Assembly (NCBI GenBank): GCA_902762905.1
Contig: CACWQE010000014.1
Span: forward strand, 1 to 48,863
Direction of reading: 5' to 3'
DNA: 48,863 bases
Source: an uncultured Lachnospiraceae bacterium
Lineage (GTDB): Bacteria > Bacillota > Clostridia > Lachnospirales > Lachnospiraceae
Shown piece by piece: positions 17,650 through 27,180 of this stretch (position 1 is its first letter; the number at the start of each line of letters is the position of its first letter). The notes beneath the pieces were generated by a model that saw only the letters and a program-made list of their open reading frames with translations, was not told the DNA's origin and made no database searches. Made by a program: the position numbers and the translations under genes.

Positions 17650-20289
17650 ATGATGAATAAGCTTTTGTTAGTGGATGGACATAGTATATTAAACCGGGCA
17701 TTTTATGGATTGCCGGATCTGACTAATTCGAAGGGACAGCATACTAATGCGGTACTGGGATTTGTGAATATTGTGATGAAGGTGATTGAGGAAGAGCACC
17801 CGACACATTTTGCGGTAGCCTTTGATGTGCATGAGAAGACATTTCGTCACAAGATGTTTGAAGCCTATAAGGGAACCCGGAAAGGAATGCCGGATGAATT
17901 ACGGGAACAGGTTCCGCTAATGAAGGATGTTTTGCGTGCCATGGATGTGAAAGTATTAGAAGCACCCGGATTTGAAGCGGATGATATCATTGGTACGATG
18001 TCACGTGTTGGAGAACAGAATGGAATGCAGGTAACGGTTCTATCTGGTGATCGTGATCTGTTGCAGTTAGCAACGGAACAGGTCTTGATTAAGATTCCGA
18101 AGACGAAGGGTGGTCAGACGACCGTAGAGAATTATCATGCAGAAGATGTCGTTGCTCTATATGGAGTAACTCCAACAGAATTCATTGACATGAAAGGGTT
18201 GATGGGAGACACATCAGATAATATTCCGGGGGTTCCGGGAATTGGGGAGAAGACGGCAGGTAAGATCATTGCCGCATACCATAGCATCGAGAATGCACAT
18301 GATCATATCGAAGAGATCAAGCCTAAGAAAGCAATGGAGAACTTAGGTGAATATTACGAACAGGCATTGATGAGTAAGATTCTTGCCACTATTAAGTTAG
18401 ACGTTCCTCTTGATGTGGAATTGACGGATATGGAATATCATAATCCATTTACCAGTGAGGCATATGATTATGTGAAACAGTTGGAATTAAAGAGTCTGTT
18501 AAAGTATTTCGATGCGAAAGAAAGTGTACCTGCATTGGAATTGCAGACGAATTTGATCTTGGAATTAGATGAGATGGAACAGTTCTTTTCTGGAATTGCA
18601 GATTGCACAAGAGTTGGAATATTCCCGTTAGTGGAAGATTGTGAATTCCTTGGTGTTGGAATTACTACTGATGGAAAAATAGCATCGTTTGTTGCGTGTT
18701 CCATGTTTGTGAATTCGGATCTGATATTTGACCGCTTACAGGAGATATTTGATCAAAATCCAAATTGCAAGATGTATACGAATGATCTGAAGAAAATCCT
18801 CAAAGTATTTCCGTTTCCGGCAGAGGACCGGATCGTGGATACTTCTGTAGCAGCGTATCTGCTCAATCCATCAAAGGATACGTATGCATATGATGATATT
18901 GCAAGGGATTATCTGCATATGACAGTGCCATCCAGAAAAGAATTATTAGAAAAGAAAACGTTATCGGTTCTTACATTGCAGGAAAAAGAGGCATTAGAAT
19001 ATATTGCATATGAGACTTGTATTCCTTTCTTAGCAGCAGAAATTCTTAAGAAGGAATTAGAAGAGGCTGGAGAGTATGAGTTATATCAGAATATTGAACT
19101 GCCAACCGTATACGTGTTAGAACATATGGAGAAAGAAGGCATCCGGGTAGATGGACAGGCGTTGAAAGAATATGGGGATATGCTCGGCAACCGGGTGGAT
19201 GAATTAGCAACAGCAATCTATCAGGAAGCGGGCAGGGAATTCAATATTAATTCGCCGAAACAGCTTGGAGAAGTATTGTTTGATGAATTAAAGCTTCCTG
19301 GTGCAAAGAAGACAAAGACCGGTTATTCAACTAATGTAGATGTGTTAAACAAACTGAAGAAGGATTATCAGATTGTAGCAGATGTATTAGATTACCGTCA
19401 GGTTTCCAAACTGAAATCAACATATGCAGATGGGTTGTCTGCATTTATCCGACCGGATGGAAGGATACATGGCACATTCAATCAGACTATTACCGCAACA
19501 GGAAGAATCAGTTCGACCGAGCCAAATCTTCAGAATATTCCAATGCGTACAGAACTCGGCAGAAGTATCCGAAAGGTGTTCATTCCCAAAGAAGATTATG
19601 TATTTGTGGATGCTGATTATTCACAGATTGAACTGCGTGTTTTAGCACATTTTTCAGGTGACCAGAAGTTGATCGAAGCATACCATCAGAATCAGGATAT
19701 TCACGCACTTACTGCGTCTCAGGTATTTGGTGTGCCTATGGACGAGGTGGATGATCTGATGCGTCGTAATGCCAAGGCAGTGAATTTCGGAATTGTATAT
19801 GGAATCAGTTCCTTTGGACTTGCGGAAGATCTGGATATTTCTAAGAAAGAGGCTGCTGCTTATATTGAGAGTTATTTTGCAACGTATCCAGGTGTCAAGA
19901 AATTCTTAGATGAGACGGTAGAACATGCCAAAAAGACAGGCATAACAAGAACTTTGTTTGGAAGAATCCGTCAGATTCCGGAATTGTCTTCTTCTAATTT
20001 CATGCAGAGAAGTTTTGGAGAGCGTGTAGCAATGAATTCACCAATTCAGGGTACAGCAGCCGATATTATTAAGATTGCCATGATACGGGTGCATCAACGG
20101 TTACAGAGGGAACATTTACGCTCGTCCTTAATTTTACAGATTCATGATGAGTTGTTGATCGAGACGCATAAAGATGAAGTCGAACAAGTGAAACAGATCT
20201 TAGTGGAGGAAATGATGCATGCAGCGAATCTGTTAGTTCCATTGTCTGTGAGTGTCAGTGTTGGAAATACATGGTATGAAGCAAAGTAA
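17650..20289 (+). CDS. polA: DNA polymerase I
   Basis: Pol I fills gaps and removes RNA primers. In the 879-residue protein residues 1 to about 290 form the 5'-nuclease (LLVDGHSILNRAFYG; EADDIIGT; MGDTSDNIPGVPGIGEKTA). Residues about 310-480 correspond to the 3'-5' exonuclease fold, but the DxE metal motif is absent (VGIFPLVEDCEFLG stands there), so proofreading is probably lost. The polymerase domain is complete: motif A DADYSQIELRVLAH, motif B RRNAKAVNFGIVYG, motif C QIHDELLIE. ATG codons at 17650 and 17653 share the AGGAAG site. It lies upstream of coaE, a common order in Firmicutes. Confidence 0.97.
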   Translation: MMNKLLLVDGHSILNRAFYGLPDLTNSKGQHTNAVLGFVNIVMKVIEEEHPTHFAVAFDVHEKTFRHKMFEAYKGTRKGMPDELREQVPLMKDVLRAMDVKVLEAPGFEADDIIGTMSRVGEQNGMQVTVLSGDRDLLQLATEQVLIKIPKTKGGQTTVENYHAEDVVALYGVTPTEFIDMKGLMGDTSDNIPGVPGIGEKTAGKIIAAYHSIENAHDHIEEIKPKKAMENLGEYYEQALMSKILATIKLDVPLDVELTDMEYHNPFTSEAYDYVKQLELKSLLKYFDAKESVPALELQTNLILELDEMEQFFSGIADCTRVGIFPLVEDCEFLGVGITTDGKIASFVACSMFVNSDLIFDRLQEIFDQNPNCKMYTNDLKKILKVFPFPAEDRIVDTSVAAYLLNPSKDTYAYDDIARDYLHMTVPSRKELLEKKTLSVLTLQEKEALEYIAYETCIPFLAAEILKKELEEAGEYELYQNIELPTVYVLEHMEKEGIRVDGQALKEYGDMLGNRVDELATAIYQEAGREFNINSPKQLGEVLFDELKLPGAKKTKTGYSTNVDVLNKLKKDYQIVADVLDYRQVSKLKSTYADGLSAFIRPDGRIHGTFNQTITATGRISSTEPNLQNIPMRTELGRSIRKVFIPKEDYVFVDADYSQIELRVLAHFSGDQKLIEAYHQNQDIHALTASQVFGVPMDEVDDLMRRNAKAVNFGIVYGISSFGLAEDLDISKKEAAAYIESYFATYPGVKKFLDETVEHAKKTGITRTLFGRIRQIPELSSSNFMQRSFGERVAMNSPIQGTAADIIKIAMIRVHQRLQREHLRSSLILQIHDELLIETHKDEVEQVKQILVEEMMHAANLLVPLSVSVSVGNTWYEAK

Positions 20290-20374
20290 TCTGGAGAGGA
20301 TTGTGTTGTGGATAGCAAACGATGGAAGATAAGGTCTGTATTACATGGCGGTGTATAAGAAAGAGGTAGTTAGC

Positions 20375-20971
20375 ATGAGAATTATCGGAATCACAGGTGG
20401 AATTGGAACGGGAAAAAGTACGGTTTTACATATGATGGAACGAGAAGTGGGTGTCTATATTGTGGAGACGGACCGATTAGCACATACTTTGATGGAACCG
20501 GGACAGAAAGCTTATGAGAAGATAGTAGATACATTTGGTACACAGATCTTATCAGAAGACGGGACGATTGATCGTGCAAGTCTTGGTAAGATTGTATTTG
20601 GAGATGCCAGAAAGTTAGAACAGTTGAATGCAATTGTACATCCAGCGGTGAAAGAATATATTATGACAGATATTGACACTAAGCAGAAAAGCGGTGAGGT
20701 TCGGTTCTATGTGATCGAGGCAGCTTTATTGATTGAGGATGGGTACAAAGCAATCTGCGATGAGTTGTGGTACATATATGTTGATCGGGAAGAACGAATC
20801 CGGCGGCTGATAGCAGGCAGGGGAGGAGAGCGTGCAAAATATGAAGCTGTTATGGAGAATCAGGCAACGGAAGATTACTATATGGAAAATTGTGACGTTG
20901 TGATTCACAACGAAGAAAGTCTTGAAAAAACCGCAAATGTGGTAAAGGAATTATTGTCTTCCGCAAGATAG
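20375..20971 (+). CDS. coaE: Dephospho-CoA kinase
   Basis: CoaE phosphorylates the 3'-hydroxyl of dephospho-CoA, the last step of coenzyme A synthesis. The 198-residue protein has the P-loop GITGGIGTGKST at the N-terminus, the conserved DRLAH (ETDRLAHTLM) for substrate, the family stretch LNAIVHPAV and a lid around DREERIRRL. I chose ATG 20375 (AGAGG eight bases upstream) over ATG 20345, because it places the P-loop at the usual distance. It follows polA by about 85 bases. Confidence 0.95.
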   Translation: MRIIGITGGIGTGKSTVLHMMEREVGVYIVETDRLAHTLMEPGQKAYEKIVDTFGTQILSEDGTIDRASLGKIVFGDARKLEQLNAIVHPAVKEYIMTDIDTKQKSGEVRFYVIEAALLIEDGYKAICDELWYIYVDREERIRRLIAGRGGERAKYEAVMENQATEDYYMENCDVVIHNEESLEKTANVVKELLSSAR

Positions 20972-20982
20972 TGTGGTATACT
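20954..20982 (+). promoter_or_regulatory. Promoter for the FtsA-like gene
   Basis: TTGTCT (20954-20959), 17 bases, and TATACT (20977-20982) with the TGG extension. The -35 lies inside the end of coaE. Confidence 0.7.
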
Positions 20983-21037
20983 TAAAGTTATCTAGAATAT
21001 AACAAGGGGCTTTTGTGCCTTGTGAAGGGGCAGGGAG

Positions 21038-23233
21038 ATGGCGACATTGACTAAATATCCAGAACCATTAGTGTTTGGTCTTGATATCGGAACAAGAAGT
21101 ATTGTTGGAACGGTAGGATATCAGGAAGGAAAACAATTTCATATTGTTGCACAAGCTGTCCGGTTTCATGATACCCGTGCTATGTTAGATGGACAGATTC
21201 ATGATATTCATAAGATCGGTGAAGAGATTATAGAAGTAAAAGAACAGTTGGAAAGCCAGCTTCCGGGAAGAAAGCTTAAGGAAGTTTGTATTGCGGCCGC
21301 TGGTAGAGTGTTGAAAACTGCAGTTGGTAAAGGATATTATGAATTTCAGGATACAACGGTAGTGACACAGGAATACATCCATTCGTTAGAGATGATTGGC
21401 GTAGAGACAGCACATGAACAGATGATGCAGGAGAATGATACGGATGTGAAGTTCTTCTGTGTAGGATATACAGTAATTCGTTATTATTTGAATGAATATG
21501 AGATTGGGAATCTGGAAGGACATAAGGCACACAATATTGGTGCGGATGTGTTAGCAACATTTTTACCAGAGGAAGTTGTAGATGGTTTGTATGCAGCAGT
21601 TGCTTTGGCAGGGTTGGAAGTATCGAATCTGACGTTGGAGCCAATTGCGGCAATTCAGGTTGCAATCCCGGAGAATTTCCGTCTGCTTAATATTGCACTA
21701 ATTGATGTAGGAGCGGGTACATCTGATATCTGTATTACGAAGGATGGCAGTATTATTGGATATGGTATGTTGCCAAAGGCTGGCGATGAGATTACAGAGC
21801 GTCTGCTCAAAGAATATTTAGTAGATTTTGATACGGCTGAGAAGATTAAGCTGATCGGACCAAAGCGTAAGAGTCTTACATATAAGGATATTATGGGAAT
21901 CAGCCATAAGATTACACCGCAGGAAGTGTATGAGACAGTAGATTCGGTGGTGGAAGACATTACATCAAAGATTGCCGAACAGATTATAGAATTGAATGGA
22001 GATCATCCGGTATCGGCAGCATTTGTTGTTGGTGGTGGTGGAAAGATTCCTGGATTCACACAGAAACTTGCTACTCATTTGGATTTACCGGAAGAGAGAG
22101 TTGCTCTTAGAGGGGAAGAAGTATTAGGTTTTGTAGACATTCAGGTAGAAGGAGTGAAGAAAGATCCGTTATTGGTTACGCCAATTGGTATTTGCCTGAA
22201 CTTCTATAATCAGAAGAATCAGTTTATCTTTGTAAATGTGAATGGAAACCGTGTGAAACTGTATGATAATGATAAGCTTACTGTATTTGATGCCGCATTA
22301 GCATATGGATTATCGAACGAAGATGTCTTCCCGAAAAGAGGACAGGATCTTACTTACACTTTGAATGGCAAGCAACGATTTGTCAGAGGAGAACAGGGTG
22401 AACCTGCAAAGATTGTGCTGAACAGCAAGGAAGTTGGCATGAATCATGAGATTCAGGCAAGTGACCAGATTGTGATCACGCCATCTACGGTTGGAGAGGC
22501 TGCATCAGCGGTTCTTCGGGATGTTGCACATATGGATGATACGATCACATTTATTGTGAATGACAGAGAGATCATATGTCCACGTTTAGCAAGTGTCAAT
22601 GGAACTCTTGTGTCAGAATTCTATGAGATTAATGATGGTGACCACGTGGAGATACTTAATTATTATACATTAAGCCAGTTAATGCAGTTTATGGATATTG
22701 AGACACCACATGAAGTGTTTGTAAATGGGGCAAGAGCCGGAGCAGATACGAAGGTGTATGAGAATTTTAATGTGGCATGGATTGACCGGGAAGATATCTA
22801 TAAGGCAGAACGGTTTGTGACAGTGGAAAAGCAGGAAGCAGACAGTGTGGAAGAAACGATAGAGGAACATGATACGGTACAGTCAGATGTACAACAGATA
22901 CCGAATCCATCCGGGAAGGTCATGACAGAGACGGTGGAAGATATGGTTCCGGTTACCGGTCAACAGGATAAGACATTAGTAGATGAATGGATTGAACAGG
23001 TAGATGCCAATAAGAATCAGGAACCAATACAAATGAAGGTGACGGTGAATGGGACACCAGTTACACTGACTGGAAAGCGTAATTATGTTTTTGTAGACAT
23101 ATTTGATAAGTATCCATTTGATCTTAAGAGCGTTAAGGGAACGACCTTGGTACAGAAGATTGATGGTAAAGAAGCGGAACATTTTAGTGCGTTACATAAT
23201 GGAGCAGCTATTGAATTGTATTGGAAGGAATAG
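21038..23233 (+). CDS. FtsA-like actin-family ATPase with long C-terminal extension
   Basis: The first 390 or so residues are an FtsA/PilM-type actin-fold ATPase: phosphate 1 motif FGLDIGTRSIVG, SHS2-like region near VCIAAAGRVLKTA, phosphate 2 motif IALIDVGAGTSDI and adenosine motif AFVVGGGGKIPGF. Normal FtsA ends soon after this, but here about 340 further residues follow. They contain recurring short segments of the type x-VNG-x (FVNVNGNRVK, FVNGARAG, VTVNGTPVTL) that look like small beta-grasp-like units, an acidic linker at about 590-640, and a final conserved-looking module ending AAIELYWKE. The typical FtsA membrane helix is not visible at the end. GGGAG precedes the ATG. The GGDEF gene follows after three bases. 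Confidence 0.85.
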   Translation: MATLTKYPEPLVFGLDIGTRSIVGTVGYQEGKQFHIVAQAVRFHDTRAMLDGQIHDIHKIGEEIIEVKEQLESQLPGRKLKEVCIAAAGRVLKTAVGKGYYEFQDTTVVTQEYIHSLEMIGVETAHEQMMQENDTDVKFFCVGYTVIRYYLNEYEIGNLEGHKAHNIGADVLATFLPEEVVDGLYAAVALAGLEVSNLTLEPIAAIQVAIPENFRLLNIALIDVGAGTSDICITKDGSIIGYGMLPKAGDEITERLLKEYLVDFDTAEKIKLIGPKRKSLTYKDIMGISHKITPQEVYETVDSVVEDITSKIAEQIIELNGDHPVSAAFVVGGGGKIPGFTQKLATHLDLPEERVALRGEEVLGFVDIQVEGVKKDPLLVTPIGICLNFYNQKNQFIFVNVNGNRVKLYDNDKLTVFDAALAYGLSNEDVFPKRGQDLTYTLNGKQRFVRGEQGEPAKIVLNSKEVGMNHEIQASDQIVITPSTVGEAASAVLRDVAHMDDTITFIVNDREIICPRLASVNGTLVSEFYEINDGDHVEILNYYTLSQLMQFMDIETPHEVFVNGARAGADTKVYENFNVAWIDREDIYKAERFVTVEKQEADSVEETIEEHDTVQSDVQQIPNPSGKVMTETVEDMVPVTGQQDKTLVDEWIEQVDANKNQEPIQMKVTVNGTPVTLTGKRNYVFVDIFDKYPFDLKSVKGTTLVQKIDGKEAEHFSALHNGAAIELYWKE

Positions 23234-23236
23234 GCT

Positions 23237-24937
23237 ATGAACACAGAACCAGCATTTGAATTACAAAAGAATGGAATGGCAATGCATCGGGTAATATACA
23301 TTGTGTTTTTCTTGCAGAGATTATTGCTTCAATTTGAAAGCAAAGATATTATGTTAAGTAAGACTATCTGTATATTAGTCTTTTTGGTGTTGTGTGAAGT
23401 GATTGAGGAGATCTTATACCATACAGATTGTATGAGAAGCCTTACATTTTTACGTGTCGCAAGGTATACACAGTGTCTATTGGCAACTGTAATGCTTGCA
23501 TTTTTCCAGGGCACCATGGATTCCGGTATTATGATCATTGCGTTATTGCTTATGTTTATTGTAGACTTTTTTCTGTCGATGGAAGTGTCAGATAAGACGA
23601 AAGCGGTATTGTATCTGGCAGGAGTTGGCTGTCCGGTGGTTATTGTTGTATTTATCCGTATGGCAATGCGGTCGAGTGATCAATGGATGTTCTTGTTCTT
23701 TGATATGTTGATGCTTTTGCTTGTGTTGATCACAGAAGCTATGAAACTGGTAGAATATGTGGTTAAAAAGGATGATATTATCTTAGATGAGCGGAATCGT
23801 TTTGCACGGATTGTCGAGAAGAATGAAGATATTCTGAACATGCAGAATAAGCTTAAGAATACGAATAATCAGTTGAATATTCAGAAATTAGATCTGCAAC
23901 GTGCCAATAAGCAGATTAAGGAAGCCAATGAAGAGATGAAGGCACAGGCTGTGATCATGCATTATATTGCATCTTCATTTGAAGTGCCTAAGATCTCGAA
24001 TCAGATTACGGATTCAATTATGGCAGTAAAGAAGTTAGGTTTCTGTGCTGTATATATCAAAGAGAATGTGTATTTGAATAAGCATGCCAATTACGTTATT
24101 AAGACGAATATTGGACAGTTACAGTCTAAGATTAAGGATCAGATGGAAAGCACATATCTTGAGATGGTAGAACAGAGAAAGTCAGAAGTCGTATTGTACG
24201 AGAATCTCAAAGAGGAGATTCCTTTCCTACAGGATGTGAATATTAATTCAGTGTATATCAAGCTGTTAGGAACAGGCGATGAGAGTTATGGATTGTTCAT
24301 GATTGGTGATGAACGTAAGAATCTGTTCAGCGAGTCAATGTCATTCTATAATGCGATTATTGCACAGTATGATATTGCTATCAGTAATGCGAAGATCTAT
24401 AACGAGATGCAGCATATGGCAAGAAAGGATGGATTGACCGGAATCAATAACCGTATTTATTTCAATGAATTGTTCAAAGAATCTGTTGGACGGATGTTGG
24501 CGGCGAATGGATGTATGAGTGTAGCTTTGTTTGATATTGATAAGTTCAAGAGTGTGAATGATACATATGGACATTTAGCTGGTGATGAGGTGATTAAGCG
24601 AATTGCTTCTGTTGCTGAGCAATGCATTGATAAGTACAATGGTTTTGTGTGCCGGTATGGTGGTGAGGAATTCGTTGCTGCGTTACCGAATCGCAAGTTA
24701 GAGATTGCACAGCCGATCATTGAAGAATTATTTGAAGAGATATGCAGACAGGTTGTACATTATAATGAATGGGATATTGGTATGAGCGTTAGTATTGGTC
24801 TGACGGCTTATCCGGAAGTATGTAAGAATCCGGATGAATTGTTGAAGCGTGCAGACTGGTGCATGTATTATGCAAAGGAACATGGAAGACATCAGGTCAA
24901 TGTGGATGATGGAAGTATTGAGAAGATGGATGTGTAG
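23237..24937 (+). CDS. Membrane-bound GGDEF protein, putative diguanylate cyclase
   Basis: GGDEF enzymes make cyclic di-GMP from two GTP. The 566-residue protein has about six membrane segments in the first 180 residues, a coiled-coil stretch at about 195-235, a GAF-like middle domain and a C-terminal GGDEF domain from about residue 395. The active motif is RYGGEEF, with DGLTGINNR and FDIDKFKSVNDTYGH for nucleotide and metal. The residues before GGEEF (KYNGFVCRY) lack the RxxD inhibitory site. AAGGAA overlaps the upstream gene's end. It forms an operon with the FtsA-like gene. Activity is likely from the motif; the input signal is unknown. Confidence 0.93.
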   Translation: MNTEPAFELQKNGMAMHRVIYIVFFLQRLLLQFESKDIMLSKTICILVFLVLCEVIEEILYHTDCMRSLTFLRVARYTQCLLATVMLAFFQGTMDSGIMIIALLLMFIVDFFLSMEVSDKTKAVLYLAGVGCPVVIVVFIRMAMRSSDQWMFLFFDMLMLLLVLITEAMKLVEYVVKKDDIILDERNRFARIVEKNEDILNMQNKLKNTNNQLNIQKLDLQRANKQIKEANEEMKAQAVIMHYIASSFEVPKISNQITDSIMAVKKLGFCAVYIKENVYLNKHANYVIKTNIGQLQSKIKDQMESTYLEMVEQRKSEVVLYENLKEEIPFLQDVNINSVYIKLLGTGDESYGLFMIGDERKNLFSESMSFYNAIIAQYDIAISNAKIYNEMQHMARKDGLTGINNRIYFNELFKESVGRMLAANGCMSVALFDIDKFKSVNDTYGHLAGDEVIKRIASVAEQCIDKYNGFVCRYGGEEFVAALPNRKLEIAQPIIEELFEEICRQVVHYNEWDIGMSVSIGLTAYPEVCKNPDELLKRADWCMYYAKEHGRHQVNVDDGSIEKMDV

Positions 24938-25001
24938 ATGAATACTTATGACAGTTGCCATGAGTTCAACATAAAGTAAGAATTGAGATGGAGGAAATAA
25001 C

Positions 25002-26192
25002 ATGAACGTTTTCGTTGTGAATTGTGGTAGTTCTTCTTTGAAGTATCAGTTGATCAATTCAGATACCGAAGAAGTAATTGCAAAAGGATTATGTGAAAGA
25101 ATTGGTATTGATGGTCGTTTGACACATAAGCCAACAGGAAAAGAACAGGTAGTCAAAGAAGTAGCCATGCCAGATCATAAGAGTGCAGTATCTTATGTAT
25201 TAGAAGAATTGACAGATCCAACAGCAGGTGTGATCAAGGATTTGTCAGAGATTGATGCAGTAGGACATCGTATTGTACATGGTGGAGAGAAGTTTGCACA
25301 GTCAGTCGTTATTACAGATGATGTTATGAAAGCAATTGAAGAGTGTAATGATCTTGCACCATTACATAATCCTGCGAATCTGATCGGAATTTCAGCCTGC
25401 AAGGCTCTGATGCCAGAAGTACCTATGGTTGCAGTATTTGATACGGCATTTCATCAGACAATGCCTAAGAAAGCATACCTATATGGGCTTCCGTATGAAT
25501 ATTATGAAGACTACAAGATTCGTAAATATGGTTTCCATGGAACGTCTCATAGCTTTGTATCTAAGAGATTGTTACAGATCATTGGTAAAGAGAATGGTGA
25601 TTCTAAAGTGATTATCTGTCATTTGGGTAACGGTTCTTCTATTACGGCTGTTCAGAATGGTAAGTCAGTGGATACCAGCATGGGATTCACACCATTAGAT
25701 GGCTTGATCATGGGTACAAGAAGCGGAAGTATAGATCCGGCAGTGGTACAGTATATTGCAGGTAAGAAGGATTATACGATTGATGAAGTGTTGAATGTAT
25801 TAAATAAACAATCCGGTGTAGAAGGAATCTCTGGAGTATCCAGTGATTTCCGTGATCTGGATGCTGCAAGCATGGAGGGAAATGAGAGAGCAACCGTTGC
25901 GTTAGATATGTTTGCATATCGTGCAGCACAGTATATTGGATCTTATGTGGCTGCGATGAATGGTGTGGATGCGATTGCGTTTACTGCAGGTATTGGCGAG
26001 AACAACTTCAAAGTAAGAAAGGCAATCTGTGATTATCTGGGTTATCTTGGAATCACGATTGATGAACAAGCCAATGCGGTTAGAGGTGAGGAAATCCGCT
26101 TGTCAACGGAAGATTCCAAAGTTGCGGTGTATGTAATTCCAACCAATGAAGAGTTAGCGATTGCAAGAGAGACTGTGGCTTTAGTGGGTTAA
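25002..26192 (+). CDS. ackA: Acetate kinase
   Basis: AckA interconverts acetyl phosphate plus ADP with acetate plus ATP, giving ATP in fermentation. The 396-residue length is typical. The signatures are [13 protein letters not shown] at the start, [10 protein letters not shown], the nucleotide-binding HLGNGSSI, and [10 protein letters not shown] near the end. GGAGG precedes the ATG. The usual partner pta is not adjacent; the GGDEF gene is upstream and yceD-rpmF downstream. In many Clostridia ackA sits just before yceD-rpmF, so the downstream order is ordinary. Confidence 0.98.
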   Translation: MNVFVVNCGSSSLKYQLINSDTEEVIAKGLCERIGIDGRLTHKPTGKEQVVKEVAMPDHKSAVSYVLEELTDPTAGVIKDLSEIDAVGHRIVHGGEKFAQSVVITDDVMKAIEECNDLAPLHNPANLIGISACKALMPEVPMVAVFDTAFHQTMPKKAYLYGLPYEYYEDYKIRKYGFHGTSHSFVSKRLLQIIGKENGDSKVIICHLGNGSSITAVQNGKSVDTSMGFTPLDGLIMGTRSGSIDPAVVQYIAGKKDYTIDEVLNVLNKQSGVEGISGVSSDFRDLDAASMEGNERATVALDMFAYRAAQYIGSYVAAMNGVDAIAFTAGIGENNFKVRKAICDYLGYLGITIDEQANAVRGEEIRLSTEDSKVAVYVIPTNEELAIARETVALVG

Positions 26193-26247
26193 TAGTCCTT
26201 ATATTACAAGATGTTGTATGTATTTTCCAAAAAACTTTAGAAATTTG

Positions 26248-26276
26248 TTGACAAAGTAACAGATAATATGTATAAT
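26248..26276 (+). promoter_or_regulatory. Consensus promoter for yceD-rpmF
   Basis: TTGACA (26248-26253), 17 bases and TATAAT (26271-26276), a perfect sigma-A consensus. It separates yceD-rpmF from ackA. Confidence 0.88.
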
Positions 26277-26306
26277 AGCTGACGTGTGAGTTTAGGAGAT
26301 TAGAGA

Positions 26307-26840
26307 ATGAACATAAACTTATATGATGTTTTATCTGTAATCGGCAAAGAAGTAACAGTGGAAGCATCCATTGAGAGCTTACAGGAAGATTTTCAAGGCG
26401 AGCAGTTAGAACTGCATAGCAAACAACCATTTGCAGTTGTAGTGAAGAACGTTGAGAAGAATGTAGTGAGTGTTGATTGTGATGTGACAATTGTTGCAAA
26501 GCGAAGCTGTAGCAGATGTTTAGAAGATGTAATGTGCTCATATGATCTGCATATTCATCGTATTGTGAATGTCGAGAAGAAAGAAGCGTATACAGATGGT
26601 GCTTCTGAATCCGATGAGATAAGTTATATTGAAGACTGTACTCTGGATATAGACAGGCTCGTTTTGGATGAGTTATTCACCGTGATTCCAATGAATGTTC
26701 TCTGCAAAGAGGATTGCAAAGGAATCTGCAAGGTGTGTGGAACCAATCTGAATAAGAGCACATGTAATTGTGACCAGACGGTTCCAGATCCAAGAATGGC
26801 AGTTTTTAGTGATATCTTCAATCAATTTAAGGAGGTGTGA
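26307..26840 (+). CDS. yceD: YceD/DUF177 family protein
   Basis: DUF177 proteins are regularly encoded just before rpmF; the E. coli and plant members act in 23S rRNA accumulation or ribosome assembly. The 177-residue protein has the conserved middle region (RSCSRCLEDV, a CxxC pair) and a C-terminal cysteine group (LCKEDCKGICKVCG) that may bind zinc. Its end contains the GGAGG site for rpmF. The molecular role is inferred from the family and context. Confidence 0.88.
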   Translation: MNINLYDVLSVIGKEVTVEASIESLQEDFQGEQLELHSKQPFAVVVKNVEKNVVSVDCDVTIVAKRSCSRCLEDVMCSYDLHIHRIVNVEKKEAYTDGASESDEISYIEDCTLDIDRLVLDELFTVIPMNVLCKEDCKGICKVCGTNLNKSTCNCDQTVPDPRMAVFSDIFNQFKEV

Positions 26841-26843
26841 AAT

Positions 26844-27020
26844 ATGTCTATCTGTCCAAAGAACAAATCTTCAAAAGGAAGAAGAGATAAGAGAAGAGCC
26901 AACTGGAAGATGACCGCTCCAACTTTAGTAAAGTGTTCTAAGTGTGGCGAGTTAATGGTTCCTCACAGAGTCTGCAAGAAATGTGGCAGCTATAATAAGA
27001 AAGAAATCATCGAAGCTTAA
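26844..27020 (+). CDS. rpmF: 50S ribosomal protein L32
   Basis: This short gene encodes 58 residues. The sequence reads MSICPKNKSSKGRRDKRRAN followed by WKMTAPTLVKC, and has two CxxC pairs (KCSKCG and KKCGSY with VC before it) arranged C-x2-C-x9-C-x2-C. The C+ form binds one zinc. GGAGG lies five bases before the ATG inside the yceD end. A terminator follows at 27040. Confidence 0.97.
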   Translation: MSICPKNKSSKGRRDKRRANWKMTAPTLVKCSKCGELMVPHRVCKKCGSYNKKEIIEA

Positions 27021-27039
27021 GAATGATGTATGGAATTGG

Positions 27040-27073
27040 AAGACCTTTCTATTTATTTAGGAAGGTCTTTTTT
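27040..27073 (+). terminator. Terminator after rpmF
   Basis: A 10-bp stem (27040-27049 with 27060-27069, one G-U pair) followed by a T-run. Confidence 0.88.
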
Positions 27074-27106
27074 CTGTCTTTTTTTGTTTCATTTTAGTAT
27101 AAGATA

Positions 27107-27115
27107 TGATATAAT
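27107..27115 (+). promoter_or_regulatory. Extended -10 promoter before the bactofilin operon
   Basis: TGA-TATAAT is a perfect extended -10. The -35 at 27087-27092 (TTTCAT) is weak. It could drive the small membrane protein, the bactofilin and the pyrH-polC series, since no terminator is seen before polC ends. Confidence 0.5.
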
Positions 27116-27180
27116 TGAATCTAATCGTGTAAAAGTGTTAGAGATTGGAAATCCTATACGAAAGGAAATGATGGCAGCCA

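Noticed and set aside
20995..21030. Hairpin CAAGG...CCTTG before the FtsA-like gene as a terminator
   Set aside because: Stem is only five bases and has no T-run; it lies after a good promoter.
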